From Bradyrhizobium sp. 199 (GTDB lineage: Bacteria > Pseudomonadota > Alphaproteobacteria > Rhizobiales > Xanthobacteraceae): a stretch of DNA of 64,000 nucleotides. Both the position numbers and the translations under genes were made by a program. The notes under the pieces were generated by a model that was not told the origin of the DNA, ran no database searches, and saw only the letters and a list, made by a program, of their open reading frames with translations. The stretch is taken from positions 248,001-312,000 of the forward strand of contig NZ_JADPJI010000008.1 in NCBI RefSeq assembly GCF_023073355.1, in the 5' to 3' direction. This document shows positions 1-9,493 of this stretch, piece after piece; position 1 is the first letter of the stretch, and the number at the start of each line of letters is the position of its first letter.

Positions 1-6
1 GGCCAT

Positions 7-753
7 TCAAATCACCACTTCCCGCAACACGCGCCGACAATCCATCTCGTATTCGAGATCGACCACGGGCGGCCGGGCGAAATGCCAGGTCAGGCCCGAG
101 CGCAGCGCGCCGCGGCGCACCAGCTCGTCGACCAGCGCGTGGTGGAAGTCGTGCACGGAATAGGCCTGCACCCCGGTGGTGTCCTTCCAGCCGAAGCCGA
201 AGGCGGCCATCCGGCTTTCCATCTGCGACGTCGTCGTGAAGCGCACCTTCTCCCGCAGCCCCTCCGGGCTGAGATCGCGGTAGCGCACGGTGCGCTCGAC
301 ATAGGTGCCGCTGCCCTCGCGCGCCTCCGCGCCTCCCGATATCACGAAGGATGGCGCTTTCGAACGGGCCGGGCGCGTGAAGGAGAACGCGTAGAACGAC
401 GGCTCGGTCGGCGGCTCGATCTCGGGACAGACATTGCTGCGCGCCACCGGATTGGTGGTGCCGTCGAAGATGCCCCATTCGGACAGCGTCTTCACATAGT
501 GCAGGTTGAACGCGCGAAAACCATCTTCGCTGAAGGCCGCGGGCGAACGCAGCTCGCAGGCACAGAACGCCGTCAGCGGACGTCCTGCCTCCTGGATGAA
601 CCTTGCAGCCAGCGCAAACCCTTCCGCGAGCGGCACCAGTCGGTCGAAGCGGATACGCTCGATTTCGTAGCCGTCGTCCGCGGCGGCGCCCGCCGAATAC
701 TGGAACACCGACGGAATGAAGCGATAATTGCCGGCAGAGAAGTCACGAACCAT
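7..753 (-). CDS. Uncharacterised 248-aa protein, last gene of the sensor operon
   Basis: I do not recognise a catalytic motif. The protein has no signal peptide or membrane segment and looks cytoplasmic. It has an acidic, aromatic-rich middle and a C-terminal half containing YSVHDFHHALVDELVRRGAL. From memory only, its opening (RFIPSVFQYSAG) resembles proteins annotated as 2-amino-5-chloromuconate deaminase (CnbZ type); I could not check this and do not assign it. It starts 9 bases after the stop of the receiver-cyclase gene, so it is probably the fourth gene of the kinase operon. It may be an enzyme whose supply follows the cyclase, or simply a passenger. Confidence 0.65.
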   Translation of the reverse strand: MVRDFSAGNYRFIPSVFQYSAGAAADDGYEIERIRFDRLVPLAEGFALAARFIQEAGRPLTAFCACELRSPAAFSEDGFRAFNLHYVKTLSEWGIFDGTTNPVARSNVCPEIEPPTEPSFYAFSFTRPARSKAPSFVISGGAEAREGSGTYVERTVRYRDLSPEGLREKVRFTTTSQMESRMAAFGFGWKDTTGVQAYSVHDFHHALVDELVRRGALRSGLTWHFARPPVVDLEYEMDCRRVLREVVI

Positions 754-762
754 ATCGAACCC

Positions 763-2013
763 CTATTCCAATTGCATGCGAATGCCCTTGGCGCCGTTAA
801 GCAGGCGCTTCAGGTGAAAGCCGGCCAGAGAATCCTCGGCATGCATGCCGACCAGCGCGGCGAAGGCCGGCATGGCCGCGGCATCGCCGGCCTCCATCTT
901 GACGAAAGCCTCCGAATACAGCGCCGTTTCCGGCGCTTCGAATTTGGCTTGTGGCAGCGGCTCGAACGCGCGCAACGGCTCGCTGCGTCCGCGTAGCATC
1001 AGCTCCCCGACGGGACGGCCTTGGAAATGCTCAGCCGCCTCGGCGACGCTGCCGCTGACGCAAATGCGGGTGCCCAGATGCTTGTTGGCGGCCTCCAGCC
1101 GCGCCGCGATGTTGATGGAGTCGCCATAAGCGGTGTAGTCGAAGAAGCGGTTGCCGCCGAAATTGCCGACCAGCGCCGGGCCGGCGTGAATGCCGATGCG
1201 GGTGGCACCGAAGGTGACGCCCATGACGCTCTGGCGCGCACGAAAGCCCTGCGCCCACGCATCGAGCTCGTGGGCGCAGGCGACCGCGCGCGTGGCGTAA
1301 TCCGGCTGGTCGCCGGGCGCATTGAAGAGCACCTGGATGGCATCGCCGATGATCTTTGCGACCGTACCCTCGTGCTCAAAGACGATCTCGGTCATGCCGC
1401 CGACATACTCGTTGAGCAGCTTGCCCAACGTCTCGGGCGGCGCGCTTTCCACCAAGGAGGTGAAGCCGGTAATATCGGTGAAGATGGTGGCGACATCGCG
1501 CCACTGCACTTCGATCCCCTCGCCGTCGCCGCTTGCGGCCAGACGCTTGGCAAGCTCGGGCGAGAAATGACGCGATAACGCGGCATGGGCGCGCTCGGCT
1601 TCCATCTGACGCCGCCGCACGTCGCGCAGCATCTCCACATGGCGGACGGTCTTCTCGATCGTGGCTTCCAGATCGGCGAAGTCGATTGGCTTGGTCAGGA
1701 AGTCGAACGCGCCGCGATTCATGGCGGTTCGGATGTTGCTCATGTCGCCATAGGCGGAGACGATGATGGTCGACTTCTTGTCCTCGGCCTCCTGGAGTTT
1801 CGCGAGCAGCGACAGGCCGTCCATCCTGGGCATGTTGATATCGGAGACCACCATGTCGACATGCGGATTCTGCTCGAGCGAGGCCAGAGCATCGAGGCCG
1901 TCGCGGGCGAACATGATGTCGATCTGTCCGTCGCGAATCTGCCTGCGGAACTTTTGCAGGATCAGCGCCTCGAGATCCGGCTCGTCGTCGACGAAGAGGA
2001 TGGTCGCAGTCAT
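763..2013 (-). CDS. Response regulator with class III adenylate/guanylate cyclase output
   Basis: This 416-aa cytoplasmic protein joins an N-terminal receiver domain (residues 4-120) through a short helical linker (120-150) to a class III nucleotide cyclase domain (170-330). The receiver has the acidic pair D9/D10, phospho-acceptor D58 and K108. The cyclase has both metal aspartates (D180 in FTDITGF, D224 in IIGDAIQ), purine-selecting K220, and N301/R305 in NIAARLE, so it should be active; K220 favours ATP. The start is the ATG at 2013, which overlaps the stop of the preceding regulator as ATGA. A much longer upstream frame exists but only shadows that regulator. It probably makes cAMP in response to phosphorylation by the upstream kinase. 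Confidence 0.9.
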   Translation of the reverse strand: MTATILFVDDEPDLEALILQKFRRQIRDGQIDIMFARDGLDALASLEQNPHVDMVVSDINMPRMDGLSLLAKLQEAEDKKSTIIVSAYGDMSNIRTAMNRGAFDFLTKPIDFADLEATIEKTVRHVEMLRDVRRRQMEAERAHAALSRHFSPELAKRLAASGDGEGIEVQWRDVATIFTDITGFTSLVESAPPETLGKLLNEYVGGMTEIVFEHEGTVAKIIGDAIQVLFNAPGDQPDYATRAVACAHELDAWAQGFRARQSVMGVTFGATRIGIHAGPALVGNFGGNRFFDYTAYGDSINIAARLEAANKHLGTRICVSGSVAEAAEHFQGRPVGELMLRGRSEPLRAFEPLPQAKFEAPETALYSEAFVKMEAGDAAAMPAFAALVGMHAEDSLAGFHLKRLLNGAKGIRMQLE

Positions 2014-2399
2014 GCGGCTTGCTCGAGCCTCGTATCGATCTCCTGCCGCAGCAGCGCAAAGTCGATCGGCTTGGTGAGGAGCGCGACGGCGCCGCGCTCG
2101 ATCGCCTTTCGCCGAGTCTCGGCATCGCCATAGGCAGTGATCATGATGACGGGAACGTCCGGATGCGCGGCACGCACCTTTGGCAGCATGTCGAGCCCGC
2201 TCATGCCGGGCATGTTGATGTCGGACAGGATCAGGATCAACGAGGGATCGCGAACCTCGGCGGCGCGCTTGAGCGCATCGGGCGCGGAGGAGGCGAACTC
2301 CATCTGGAAGCGGCCGGCGCGCAACTCGCGCCGGAACTGCTGCCGGAACAGCGCCTCGACGTCGGGCTCGTCGTCGACGACCAGGATGTAAACGTTCAA
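2010..2399 (-). CDS. Receiver-only response regulator (CheY-like)
   Basis: This 129-aa protein is a stand-alone receiver domain with no output domain. The acidic pocket (VVDDEPD, D9/D10), phospho-acceptor D60, switch T88 and K110 are all present. It is 40-50% alike by eye to the receiver of the next gene, so the two look like a duplication. The start codon is TTG at 2399, supported by a GGAGG seven bases upstream, and it overlaps the kinase stop by four bases (TTGA). The gene also overlaps the cyclase gene by four bases, so all three should be translationally coupled. It may be a phosphate sink or a competitor for the receiver-cyclase. Confidence 0.88.
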   Translation of the reverse strand: MNVYILVVDDEPDVEALFRQQFRRELRAGRFQMEFASSAPDALKRAAEVRDPSLILILSDINMPGMSGLDMLPKVRAAHPDVPVIMITAYGDAETRRKAIERGAVALLTKPIDFALLRQEIDTRLEQAA

Positions 2400-4972
2400 G
2401 ACTTGCCTCCGGGGGTGGCGCCCGCCGCGACCGTGCGCGGCAGGGTGATGATGAACTCCGTAAATACACCTTGCGTGGTGTTCACGTCGATGGTGCCGCC
2501 GTGCTGCTTCACGACGATGTCATGGCTCATGGACAAGCCTAGGCCGGTGCCCTCGCCGACGGGCTTGGTGGTGAAGAAGGGATTGAATATCTTCTCCTTC
2601 ACCTCGGGTGGAATCCCTGTGCCATTGTCGCGGATCCGGATTTCGACCTTGCCGCCGAGATCTTTAGTTGCCGCGCTCAAAGTGGGCTCGAAGGCCTCAC
2701 CCGCGCTCTCCTTGCGCTTTGCCGTGGCATAGAATCCGTTGGAGATCAGGTTGAGGAAGACGCGCGTGATCTCCTGCGGATAGATGTCGACCATGCCGGC
2801 CGCGGGATCTAACTCGCGCCGGAGCGTGACGTTGAAGGACGGCCGTTCGGCGCGCGCGCCGTGATAGGCCAGATTGAGGCTCTCCTCCACGACCGCATTG
2901 ATGTCGACGGCGCGATGCTCGCCTGAGCCCTCGCGCGAATGCAGCAGCATGTTCCTGACGATGGAATCCGCGCGCTTGCCATGCTGCACGACCTTCTCGA
3001 GGTTGCTTCTGAGCATGCCGGTCAGCTCGTCGACCTCCTGCCTCGTTTTGTCGTCGAGCGCGGCCGATTGCAGGGTCTCGTTGAGCTCGTCGATCAGCTC
3101 GGTCGAGACCGAGGAGAAATTGTTCACGAAGTTGAGCGGGTTCTTGATCTCGTGGGCGATGCCGGCAGTGAGCTGGCCGAGCGAGGCGAGTTTTTCCGTC
3201 TGGACAAGACGGTCCTGGGCGGCGCGCAGCTCGTCGAGCGACTGCGACAGCTCCCTGGTGCGTTCCTTGACCTCCTCGAACAACCGGACATTCTCGATCG
3301 CGATAAGGGCCTGGTCTGCAAAGGTGGTGGCGAGTTCGATTTGCTTTGCGCTGAACGGCCGCACCTCGTGTCGCGTCAGGACGAACACCCCGATCGGCGC
3401 CCCCTCTCGCAACAGGGGCACGCCCAGCATCGTACGTACGTTGGGGCGCCTTCGAGCGGATGAGGACGCAAACTCCGGGTCGGACTGCACATCCGGGACA
3501 TGAACCGTCTTGGCGTCGAGCAGCGTACGGCCGACCACGCTTCCCCGTTCCGGCATAGAGGCGAATGTCCGCAGCTTGTTTTCCTGCTCCGTGTCGAGCC
3601 CGCAGCTTGCCGCCAAAAAGAAAACGCCATCGCTCGGTCGAAAGATCGTCCCCTCATCCGCATCGCACAACCGGGCTGCCGAGCCAACGAGCGTGTTCAG
3701 CACGGTTTGGAGGTCGAACGCCGAACGGCTGATGACTTTCAGCACATCGGCGGTCGCCGTCTGCTGCTGCAAGGATTCGCTCAATTCAGCCGTCCGCTGT
3801 TCGACTTTCTTTTCCAGGTCCGCATAGGATTCCTGCAAGCGCGCGCCCATATCGTTGAACTGGTCGGCAAGCCCCTCGAGCTCATCGCCGGTGCGGATCG
3901 AGATGCGCTGGGAGAAGTCGCCACCGCCGATCCGTTCGGCGCCGCTGCGCAGCGCCTGAATCGGCCCAACCATGCGGCGCGCAAGGAATATCCCCGCAAG
4001 CACCGCGAAGATCGACGCCGCGAGCAGCACGATCGCGAGCCGCTGCAGCGAGGCGTAGAGCGATGCATAGGCCTCCTCGACTGGCAACTCGACGAACATG
4101 GTCCAGTGCAGCGGCTCGATTGGAGCCGATGCCGTCAAGACCTTCTGGTCCTGGATGTTGCGCGCTTCCTGCAACGCATCCGGCATCGTGCCGCCGCCAG
4201 CTTGCGCGGCGCGCACCTGTGCGAGGCCCGACATGTCGGTGTTGCGCAAGACCAGACTGATGTCGGGATGCGCGATCAGGCGCCCCTCCGGCCCCACCAC
4301 ATAGGCATGTCCATGCTCGCCGACCTTGATCTGGGAGACGACGTCCCAGATCAGCTTGAGATTGACCTCGGCGATACTGACCCCTGCGTCCTTGCGTGCG
4401 CCGGCCAGCGCCAGCGTCATGTAGGGCTCGGACTCCCGGCGGAAATAGACCGGCCCATAATAGACCTTGTGCGCGACGGCCTCGGTGAACTTCGGATCGC
4501 TGGACAGGTCGATGCCGCTCTCGATCGCATCCATCGCCAGCCGCGACACCCGCAACCGCTCCTTGCCGGTCGAATCGACCTGGGCGAGCTCCGTGATCCC
4601 AGGCACCTGGCGCAGCAGCCGCAGCGCGTCGAACCGGCGCTGCTCGATCGAGCCTGCCGACCACGGCAGTTGCGTGGTCCAGCCGAGTTGGCTCTCGATC
4701 TCCTTGACGAATTGACCGATCTTGGCCGCAGCCGCCTCGGCCTGCTCATGCTGGACCCGGATCAGCGAAGCCTTGTGCTCGCGATAATAGAAGAAGACCT
4801 CGAAGAGGCCGTTGGCCAGCAGCGCGATGGCGACGACGGCCACGAATAGCGCAACATATTTGGTGAACAGCCGGGTCCTGATCCCTCGTCCCGCCAACGC
4901 GCCAGAGCCAACCGGGGCCGCACTCGGCAGCGTTCTGGCTTGCGGGGTGTCGGGATGGAGGGAAAGGCTCAT
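2396..4972 (-). CDS. Membrane sensor histidine kinase (dCache-HAMP-GAF-HisKA-HATPase)
   Basis: This 858-aa inner-membrane kinase has a first membrane helix at about residues 38-62, a periplasmic Cache-type sensor of roughly 270 residues, a second helix (LAIVLLAASIFAVLAGIFLA), a HAMP domain, a coiled coil, a GAF domain, a second coiled coil, the dimerisation H-box (GIAHEIKNPL, H607), and an ATPase domain with N (NLISNGF), G1 (DNGTGIP) and G2 (GTGLGLS) boxes. I chose the ATG at 4972; a TTG at 5023 would add 17 Arg-rich residues. Its stop overlaps the receiver gene downstream. The periplasmic Cache plus cytosolic GAF suggest two inputs, ligands unknown. Confidence 0.9.
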   Translation of the reverse strand: MSLSLHPDTPQARTLPSAAPVGSGALAGRGIRTRLFTKYVALFVAVVAIALLANGLFEVFFYYREHKASLIRVQHEQAEAAAAKIGQFVKEIESQLGWTTQLPWSAGSIEQRRFDALRLLRQVPGITELAQVDSTGKERLRVSRLAMDAIESGIDLSSDPKFTEAVAHKVYYGPVYFRRESEPYMTLALAGARKDAGVSIAEVNLKLIWDVVSQIKVGEHGHAYVVGPEGRLIAHPDISLVLRNTDMSGLAQVRAAQAGGGTMPDALQEARNIQDQKVLTASAPIEPLHWTMFVELPVEEAYASLYASLQRLAIVLLAASIFAVLAGIFLARRMVGPIQALRSGAERIGGGDFSQRISIRTGDELEGLADQFNDMGARLQESYADLEKKVEQRTAELSESLQQQTATADVLKVISRSAFDLQTVLNTLVGSAARLCDADEGTIFRPSDGVFFLAASCGLDTEQENKLRTFASMPERGSVVGRTLLDAKTVHVPDVQSDPEFASSSARRRPNVRTMLGVPLLREGAPIGVFVLTRHEVRPFSAKQIELATTFADQALIAIENVRLFEEVKERTRELSQSLDELRAAQDRLVQTEKLASLGQLTAGIAHEIKNPLNFVNNFSSVSTELIDELNETLQSAALDDKTRQEVDELTGMLRSNLEKVVQHGKRADSIVRNMLLHSREGSGEHRAVDINAVVEESLNLAYHGARAERPSFNVTLRRELDPAAGMVDIYPQEITRVFLNLISNGFYATAKRKESAGEAFEPTLSAATKDLGGKVEIRIRDNGTGIPPEVKEKIFNPFFTTKPVGEGTGLGLSMSHDIVVKQHGGTIDVNTTQGVFTEFIITLPRTVAAGATPGGKS

Positions 4973-5131
4973 CCCGCGGAACCTAGCAAGAAGACCGGGC
5001 CTTGTCTCTCGCAAGCGCGGCAAGGCCCCCGCCCGATGGCCGCGGCGTCGAATTGCCGGTGCGGTGGCAGAACGAAAAGGGGCGGCAACGGTCTGGCCGC
5101 TGCCGCCCTCTGTTTCGCCTGCGTGCGGCGT

Positions 5132-8100
5132 TCAGGTCGGCCGCAGGGCCTTGGCGTCGAGGTCGAGCTCGGCAACCTGCTTGTTCCGCTCGGAATCCGC
5201 CGCCGCGCGGTGGTCGGTCGCCAGCACGACGTACACCGCCGGCAGCACGAACAGCGTGAACAGGGTGCCGATCGACATGCCGGCGACGACGACCAGACCG
5301 ATCGAGAAGCGGCTGGCCGCGCCCGCGCCGGTCGCAGTCAGAAGCGGGATCAGGCCGGTCACCATGGCGGCCGTCGTCATCAGGATCGGCCGCAGGCGGA
5401 TGCGAGCCGACATTTCGATGGCCGAGCGGCGGTCGAGCCGCTCGTTGACCTGGAGCTCGTTGGCGAACTCCACCATCAGGATGCCGTGCTTGGTGATCAG
5501 GCCCACCAGCGTGAGCAGACCGACCTGGGTGTAGATGTTCATGGTCGCGACGCCGAAGAACAGCGGGATCAGCGCGCCGACGATCGCCATCGGCACCGAG
5601 ATCATGATCACGAGCGGGTCACGCAAGCTCTCGAACTGCGCCGCCAGCACCAGGAAGATGATGATCAGCGCGAAGCCGAAGGTGATCGCGAGCTGGTTGC
5701 CTTCCTGCACGTACTGCCGGGAGTCCGCCAGATAGTCGTGGCTGAAGCCCTGGGGCAGCTTCTTGGCCTCGCCTTCGAGGAAGTCGACCGCCGCGCCGAC
5801 GGTCACGCCGGGCATCGGCACGGCCGAGAACGTCGCCGAATTGAGCTGATTGTAGTGCGTCAGCGAGTTCGGATCGGTCTTGGTCTGGATCGACACCACC
5901 GTCGACAGCGGAAGCTGCTGGCCGGTGTTGGTCGTCACGTAGTAGCCGCCGAGCGATTCAGGCGAGAGCCGCTTGCCGCGCGGCACCTGAGGGATCACCT
6001 GGTAGGAGCGGCCTTCGAGATTAAAGCGGTTGACGTAGTTGCCGCCGAGTAGCACCGCGAGCGTAGCGCCGAGATTCTGCATGTTGACGCCGAGGTCCTG
6101 CGCCTTGTTGCGGTCGATCGTCACCCTCACGCTCGGCTGGTTGTAGGCAAGATCGCTGTCGGAGACGATGAACATCCCGCTCTTGCGCGCAGCGTCCTTC
6201 AGCTTCTCCATCTGCTCGTAGACCGTCTGGAACCCGGCGGTGGAGTTGATCACCATCTGCACCGGAAGGCCGCCCGGCCCACCCGGCAGCGGCGGCAGGT
6301 TGAACGCGAACGCCTGGACGCCCTCGATCTTGGAGAGCTCGGCCTGTACCAGCGGCTTCAGGGCGATCGACGAGCGTTTGCGTTCGTCCCAGGGCTTGAG
6401 CAGCATGCCGGCGATGCCGCCCTGCGGGCCGTTGATGCCGTTCAGCACGAAGCGCAGATCGGTCTCGGGGAACTGCTGGAATTTCGCGTCGAGTTTCTCG
6501 CCGTAGAAATCGACGTAGTCGATGTTGGCGTATTTCGGCGCTTTGGTCACCGCGAACACGATGCCCTGATCTTCCTCAGGCGCCAGCTCCTTCGAGGTGT
6601 GCATGTAGAGGAAGCCGACGAGCCCGAGGATGGTTATCGCGAACAGGCCCGTGATGGCCTTGTAGTCGAGCGAGCGGTCGAGCCTGCGGCCATACCAGCG
6701 CGTCAGGGCACCGAACACCCGGTTGACGAGCTTGGCAAAGCGGCCCTCTTCAGTGTTCTTCAGCAGCACCGAGCACATCATCGGCGACAATGTCAGCGCG
6801 ATCACGCCCGACACGATCACTGAGCCCGCCAGCGTGAAGGCGAATTCGCGGAACAGCGACCCGGTGAGGCCGCCGAGGAAGCCGATCGGCGCGTACACGG
6901 CGGCAAGCGTGATGGTCATCGAGATGACGGGGCCGACGATTTCACGCGCGCCTTGCAGCGACGCCTGGACCGGCGACTTGCCCTCCTCCAGATGGCGATG
7001 GATGTTCTCCACGACGACGATGGCGTCGTCGACCACGAGGCCGATCGCCAGCACCATCGCGAGCAACGTCAAAAGGTTGAAACTGAATCCCAGTGCCAGC
7101 ATCAGCGTGCAGACGCCGATCATCGAGAGCGGGATGGTGACGACGGGAATGATGACCGAACGGAACGACGCCAGGAACAGGAAGATCACCACGATCACGA
7201 TGATCACCGCTTCGCCCAGCGTCTTCTGGACCTCGTCGATCGAGGACTGGATGAACTTGGTCGAATCGTAGGCAACCTTCATCTTCATCGACGGCGGCAG
7301 ATTGCGTTCGAGCTCAGGGAACAGCGCGCGCACGCCCTTGACCAACGTCAGCGGGTTGCCCTGCGGGGTCGCCTGTACACCGATGAAGATGGCGTGCTCG
7401 CCGTTGAAGGCGACGCTCGCATCCGTGCTTTGCGCGGCAAGCTCGACCGTGGCGATGTCCTCCATCCGCACGAAGCCGCCATCCTTGGCCTTGACGATCA
7501 TCTTCTTGAACTGATTGACGTCGGTCAGGCCCGTGTTCGTCGAGACGTTCGAGACGGTCAGATAGCCCTTGGTCTGGCCCGCCGCGGACTGGAAGTTATT
7601 GGCGGTGATCGCCGCGGCGACGTCGCCGGGCGACACGTTGCGGCCGGCCATCTTCTCAGGATCGAGCCAGAGCCGCATCGCGAAGGTCTGACCGCCCAAA
7701 ATATCGGCGGAAGCCACGCCATCGACAGTCGACAGCACCGGCTGCACCACACGCGTCAGATAATCCGAGATCGCCGAGCCCGAGAGTTCCTCGGACGAGA
7801 AGCCGAGATACATCACGGCCGTGGTCTGGCCCGTGGTCTTGGTGACGATCGGGTCGTTGGATTCCTTCGGGATCAAATATTTGACCGAGTTCGTCTTCGC
7901 CAGCACCTCGGTGAGCGCCTGGTTCGGATCGAAGTTCAGCTTGATGTAGACCTGGATCGTCGAGGTCCCGAGCACCGAGGACGAGGTGATGTAGTCGACG
8001 CCCTCGGCGGACGCTACCGCCTGCTCGATGGGCGTCGTGATGAAGCCCTGGATCAGGTCCGCGGACGCGCCTGGATAGACGGTCGTGATGTTGATGACCG

Positions 8101-8227
8101 TGTTCGACAGTTTGGGATATTGCCGGATCGGCAGCGTCGTCGCCGCGCGCAGGCCGATCAGCAGAATCAGCAGGCTGACGACGACCGACAGAACCGGGCG
8201 CTTGATGAAAATATCGGTAAGGGCCAT
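5132..8227 (-). CDS. RND-family multidrug efflux permease (inner-membrane pump)
   Basis: At 1031 residues this is full length for a hydrophobe/amphiphile efflux RND pump that uses proton influx to export compounds through a periplasmic adaptor and outer-membrane channel. The N-terminus (MALTDIFIKRPVLSVVVSLL) is typical. The proton-relay helix carries the Asp pair in GLVVDDAIVVVENIHRH, and the later helix has GLITKHGILMVEFANEL. Large periplasmic loops follow helices 1 and 7. It lies 71 bases downstream of the adaptor gene, in an operon led by tetR. No outer-membrane factor is in the window, so the pump must use one encoded elsewhere. Substrates cannot be read from sequence. Confidence 0.95.
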   Translation of the reverse strand: MALTDIFIKRPVLSVVVSLLILLIGLRAATTLPIRQYPKLSNTVINITTVYPGASADLIQGFITTPIEQAVASAEGVDYITSSSVLGTSTIQVYIKLNFDPNQALTEVLAKTNSVKYLIPKESNDPIVTKTTGQTTAVMYLGFSSEELSGSAISDYLTRVVQPVLSTVDGVASADILGGQTFAMRLWLDPEKMAGRNVSPGDVAAAITANNFQSAAGQTKGYLTVSNVSTNTGLTDVNQFKKMIVKAKDGGFVRMEDIATVELAAQSTDASVAFNGEHAIFIGVQATPQGNPLTLVKGVRALFPELERNLPPSMKMKVAYDSTKFIQSSIDEVQKTLGEAVIIVIVVIFLFLASFRSVIIPVVTIPLSMIGVCTLMLALGFSFNLLTLLAMVLAIGLVVDDAIVVVENIHRHLEEGKSPVQASLQGAREIVGPVISMTITLAAVYAPIGFLGGLTGSLFREFAFTLAGSVIVSGVIALTLSPMMCSVLLKNTEEGRFAKLVNRVFGALTRWYGRRLDRSLDYKAITGLFAITILGLVGFLYMHTSKELAPEEDQGIVFAVTKAPKYANIDYVDFYGEKLDAKFQQFPETDLRFVLNGINGPQGGIAGMLLKPWDERKRSSIALKPLVQAELSKIEGVQAFAFNLPPLPGGPGGLPVQMVINSTAGFQTVYEQMEKLKDAARKSGMFIVSDSDLAYNQPSVRVTIDRNKAQDLGVNMQNLGATLAVLLGGNYVNRFNLEGRSYQVIPQVPRGKRLSPESLGGYYVTTNTGQQLPLSTVVSIQTKTDPNSLTHYNQLNSATFSAVPMPGVTVGAAVDFLEGEAKKLPQGFSHDYLADSRQYVQEGNQLAITFGFALIIIFLVLAAQFESLRDPLVIMISVPMAIVGALIPLFFGVATMNIYTQVGLLTLVGLITKHGILMVEFANELQVNERLDRRSAIEMSARIRLRPILMTTAAMVTGLIPLLTATGAGAASRFSIGLVVVAGMSIGTLFTLFVLPAVYVVLATDHRAAADSERNKQVAELDLDAKALRPT

Positions 8228-8258
8228 CGCGGCGATCTCGATTTCTTTGTCTCAAGAG

Positions 8259-8285
8259 AAGTGATCCGGCCAGGCCGGGTCACTT
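8259..8285 (-). other. Intercistronic hairpin between adaptor and pump genes
   Basis: AAGTGATCCGGCC and GGCCGGGTCACTT form an inverted repeat around one base, giving a stem of about 11 pairs with one G-T pair once the loop opens. No T-run follows on the minus strand, so it is not an obvious intrinsic terminator. It could stabilise the adaptor message or reduce read-through into the pump gene. Confidence 0.4.
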
Positions 8286-8298
8286 GAATGTCATGGGA

Positions 8299-9492
8299 TC
8301 AGTAGCGCGGCGGCTGGGCCGGAATCTGCGGAACCGGATCGGTCGAAATCGACACCGGCGCGCCCGATTGCAGCTTGAGCTGGCCGACGGCGACGACCTT
8401 GTCGCCCGCCTTCAGACCCTTGATGATTTCGACGCGACCTTCGACCCGGCTGCCGGTCTGCACGAAGGTGCGCACCGCGGAGAGACTGGTCTTGCCGTCC
8501 TCTTCCTTCTTCTCGGTGATCACGAAGACCGAGTCGCCGTACAGCGTGTAGTCGACCGAAGTCTCTGGAACGGTGATCACGGCCGGCTTGTTCGGCAGCA
8601 CCACCGTGGTGGTCACGAACATGCCGGGCTTCAGGATCTTCTCCGGATTGGAGACCGTTGCCTGCACGCGGATATTCCGGGTGTCGCTCGCGATCTGCGG
8701 CTCGATCGTAGTGATCTTGCCCTCGAAGGTGCGGCCAGGATAGGCGTCGACCTTGAGCCGCACAGTCTGCCCGACCTTGAGACTGCCAGAATCCTTTTCG
8801 GTCACGGTGAAGTTGGCCCACAGTTCGGAAAGATCTGTCAGCGACACGATCGCCGTACCTGCCGTCAGATATTGGCCGACCTCGACCTTGCGGACACCGA
8901 GATCGCCGGCGAAAGGTGCACGCACCAGTTTCTGCGAGATCAGCGCCTCGGTCTTGGCGATGCCGGCCTGCGCCTGGTCGTAGGCGGCCTGCGCGGTGTC
9001 GACGGTCGCCTGCGGACCGAACTGGCGAGCGGCGAGCTGCTTGGCGCGATCGAGCGACAGCTGCGCCACGGTCGCCTGGGCCTTGTAGTTGGCAAGGTCG
9101 CCCTGCTCCGGCGCATCGAACAGCTGCACCAGCGGCGTGCCGGCTTCGACACGCGTGCCCGGCTCGAACTTGATCTCGGTGACGCGGCCATTGACGTCGG
9201 CGCTGACGTCGACCTGGTGCACGGCGACGAGGCCGCCGACTGCGGTGAGCAGGTTCGGCACCACTTCGGACTTCGCCTCCGCCGCGCTGACTGCGGTCGG
9301 CGGCGGCTTGTTGTTGGCGAAGAACTGCTTGATCATCTGGCCGCGAAAATAGTTGAACCAGACGAGGCCGCCGACGAGCACGGCGAGCAGCGTGCCGACG
9401 ATGACGAACCAGAGCACCGGACGGGCCGGACGCTTGGGAGCCTTGTTGTCGATCGGTTCGCCCGAAATCTTGTGTTCGGTTACGATGTTCAT
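8299..9492 (-). CDS. RND periplasmic adaptor (membrane fusion protein)
   Basis: This 397-aa protein is the HlyD/AcrA-type adaptor bridging the RND pump to an outer-membrane channel. It has one N-terminal membrane anchor (VLWFVIVGTLLAVLVGGLVW), no lipobox, a barrel-sandwich (lipoyl-like) region with the usual V-A-V-HQVDVSADVNGRV stretch, an alpha-helical hairpin rich in Ala/Gln, and a beta-barrel. I chose the ATG at 9492 (MNIVTEHK); longer frames upstream run into the tetR gene and add an atypical Arg-rich leader. It starts one base after the tetR stop, so it is almost certainly cotranscribed and translationally linked with the repressor. Confidence 0.93.
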   Translation of the reverse strand: MNIVTEHKISGEPIDNKAPKRPARPVLWFVIVGTLLAVLVGGLVWFNYFRGQMIKQFFANNKPPPTAVSAAEAKSEVVPNLLTAVGGLVAVHQVDVSADVNGRVTEIKFEPGTRVEAGTPLVQLFDAPEQGDLANYKAQATVAQLSLDRAKQLAARQFGPQATVDTAQAAYDQAQAGIAKTEALISQKLVRAPFAGDLGVRKVEVGQYLTAGTAIVSLTDLSELWANFTVTEKDSGSLKVGQTVRLKVDAYPGRTFEGKITTIEPQIASDTRNIRVQATVSNPEKILKPGMFVTTTVVLPNKPAVITVPETSVDYTLYGDSVFVITEKKEEDGKTSLSAVRTFVQTGSRVEGRVEIIKGLKAGDKVVAVGQLKLQSGAPVSISTDPVPQIPAQPPRY

Positions 9493-9493
9493 A

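Noticed and set aside
2014..2469. N-terminal extension of the receiver-cyclase to 568 residues
   Set aside because: The extra 152 residues are a frame-shifted shadow of the receiver gene; the ATGA overlap at 2010-2013 gives a natural start.
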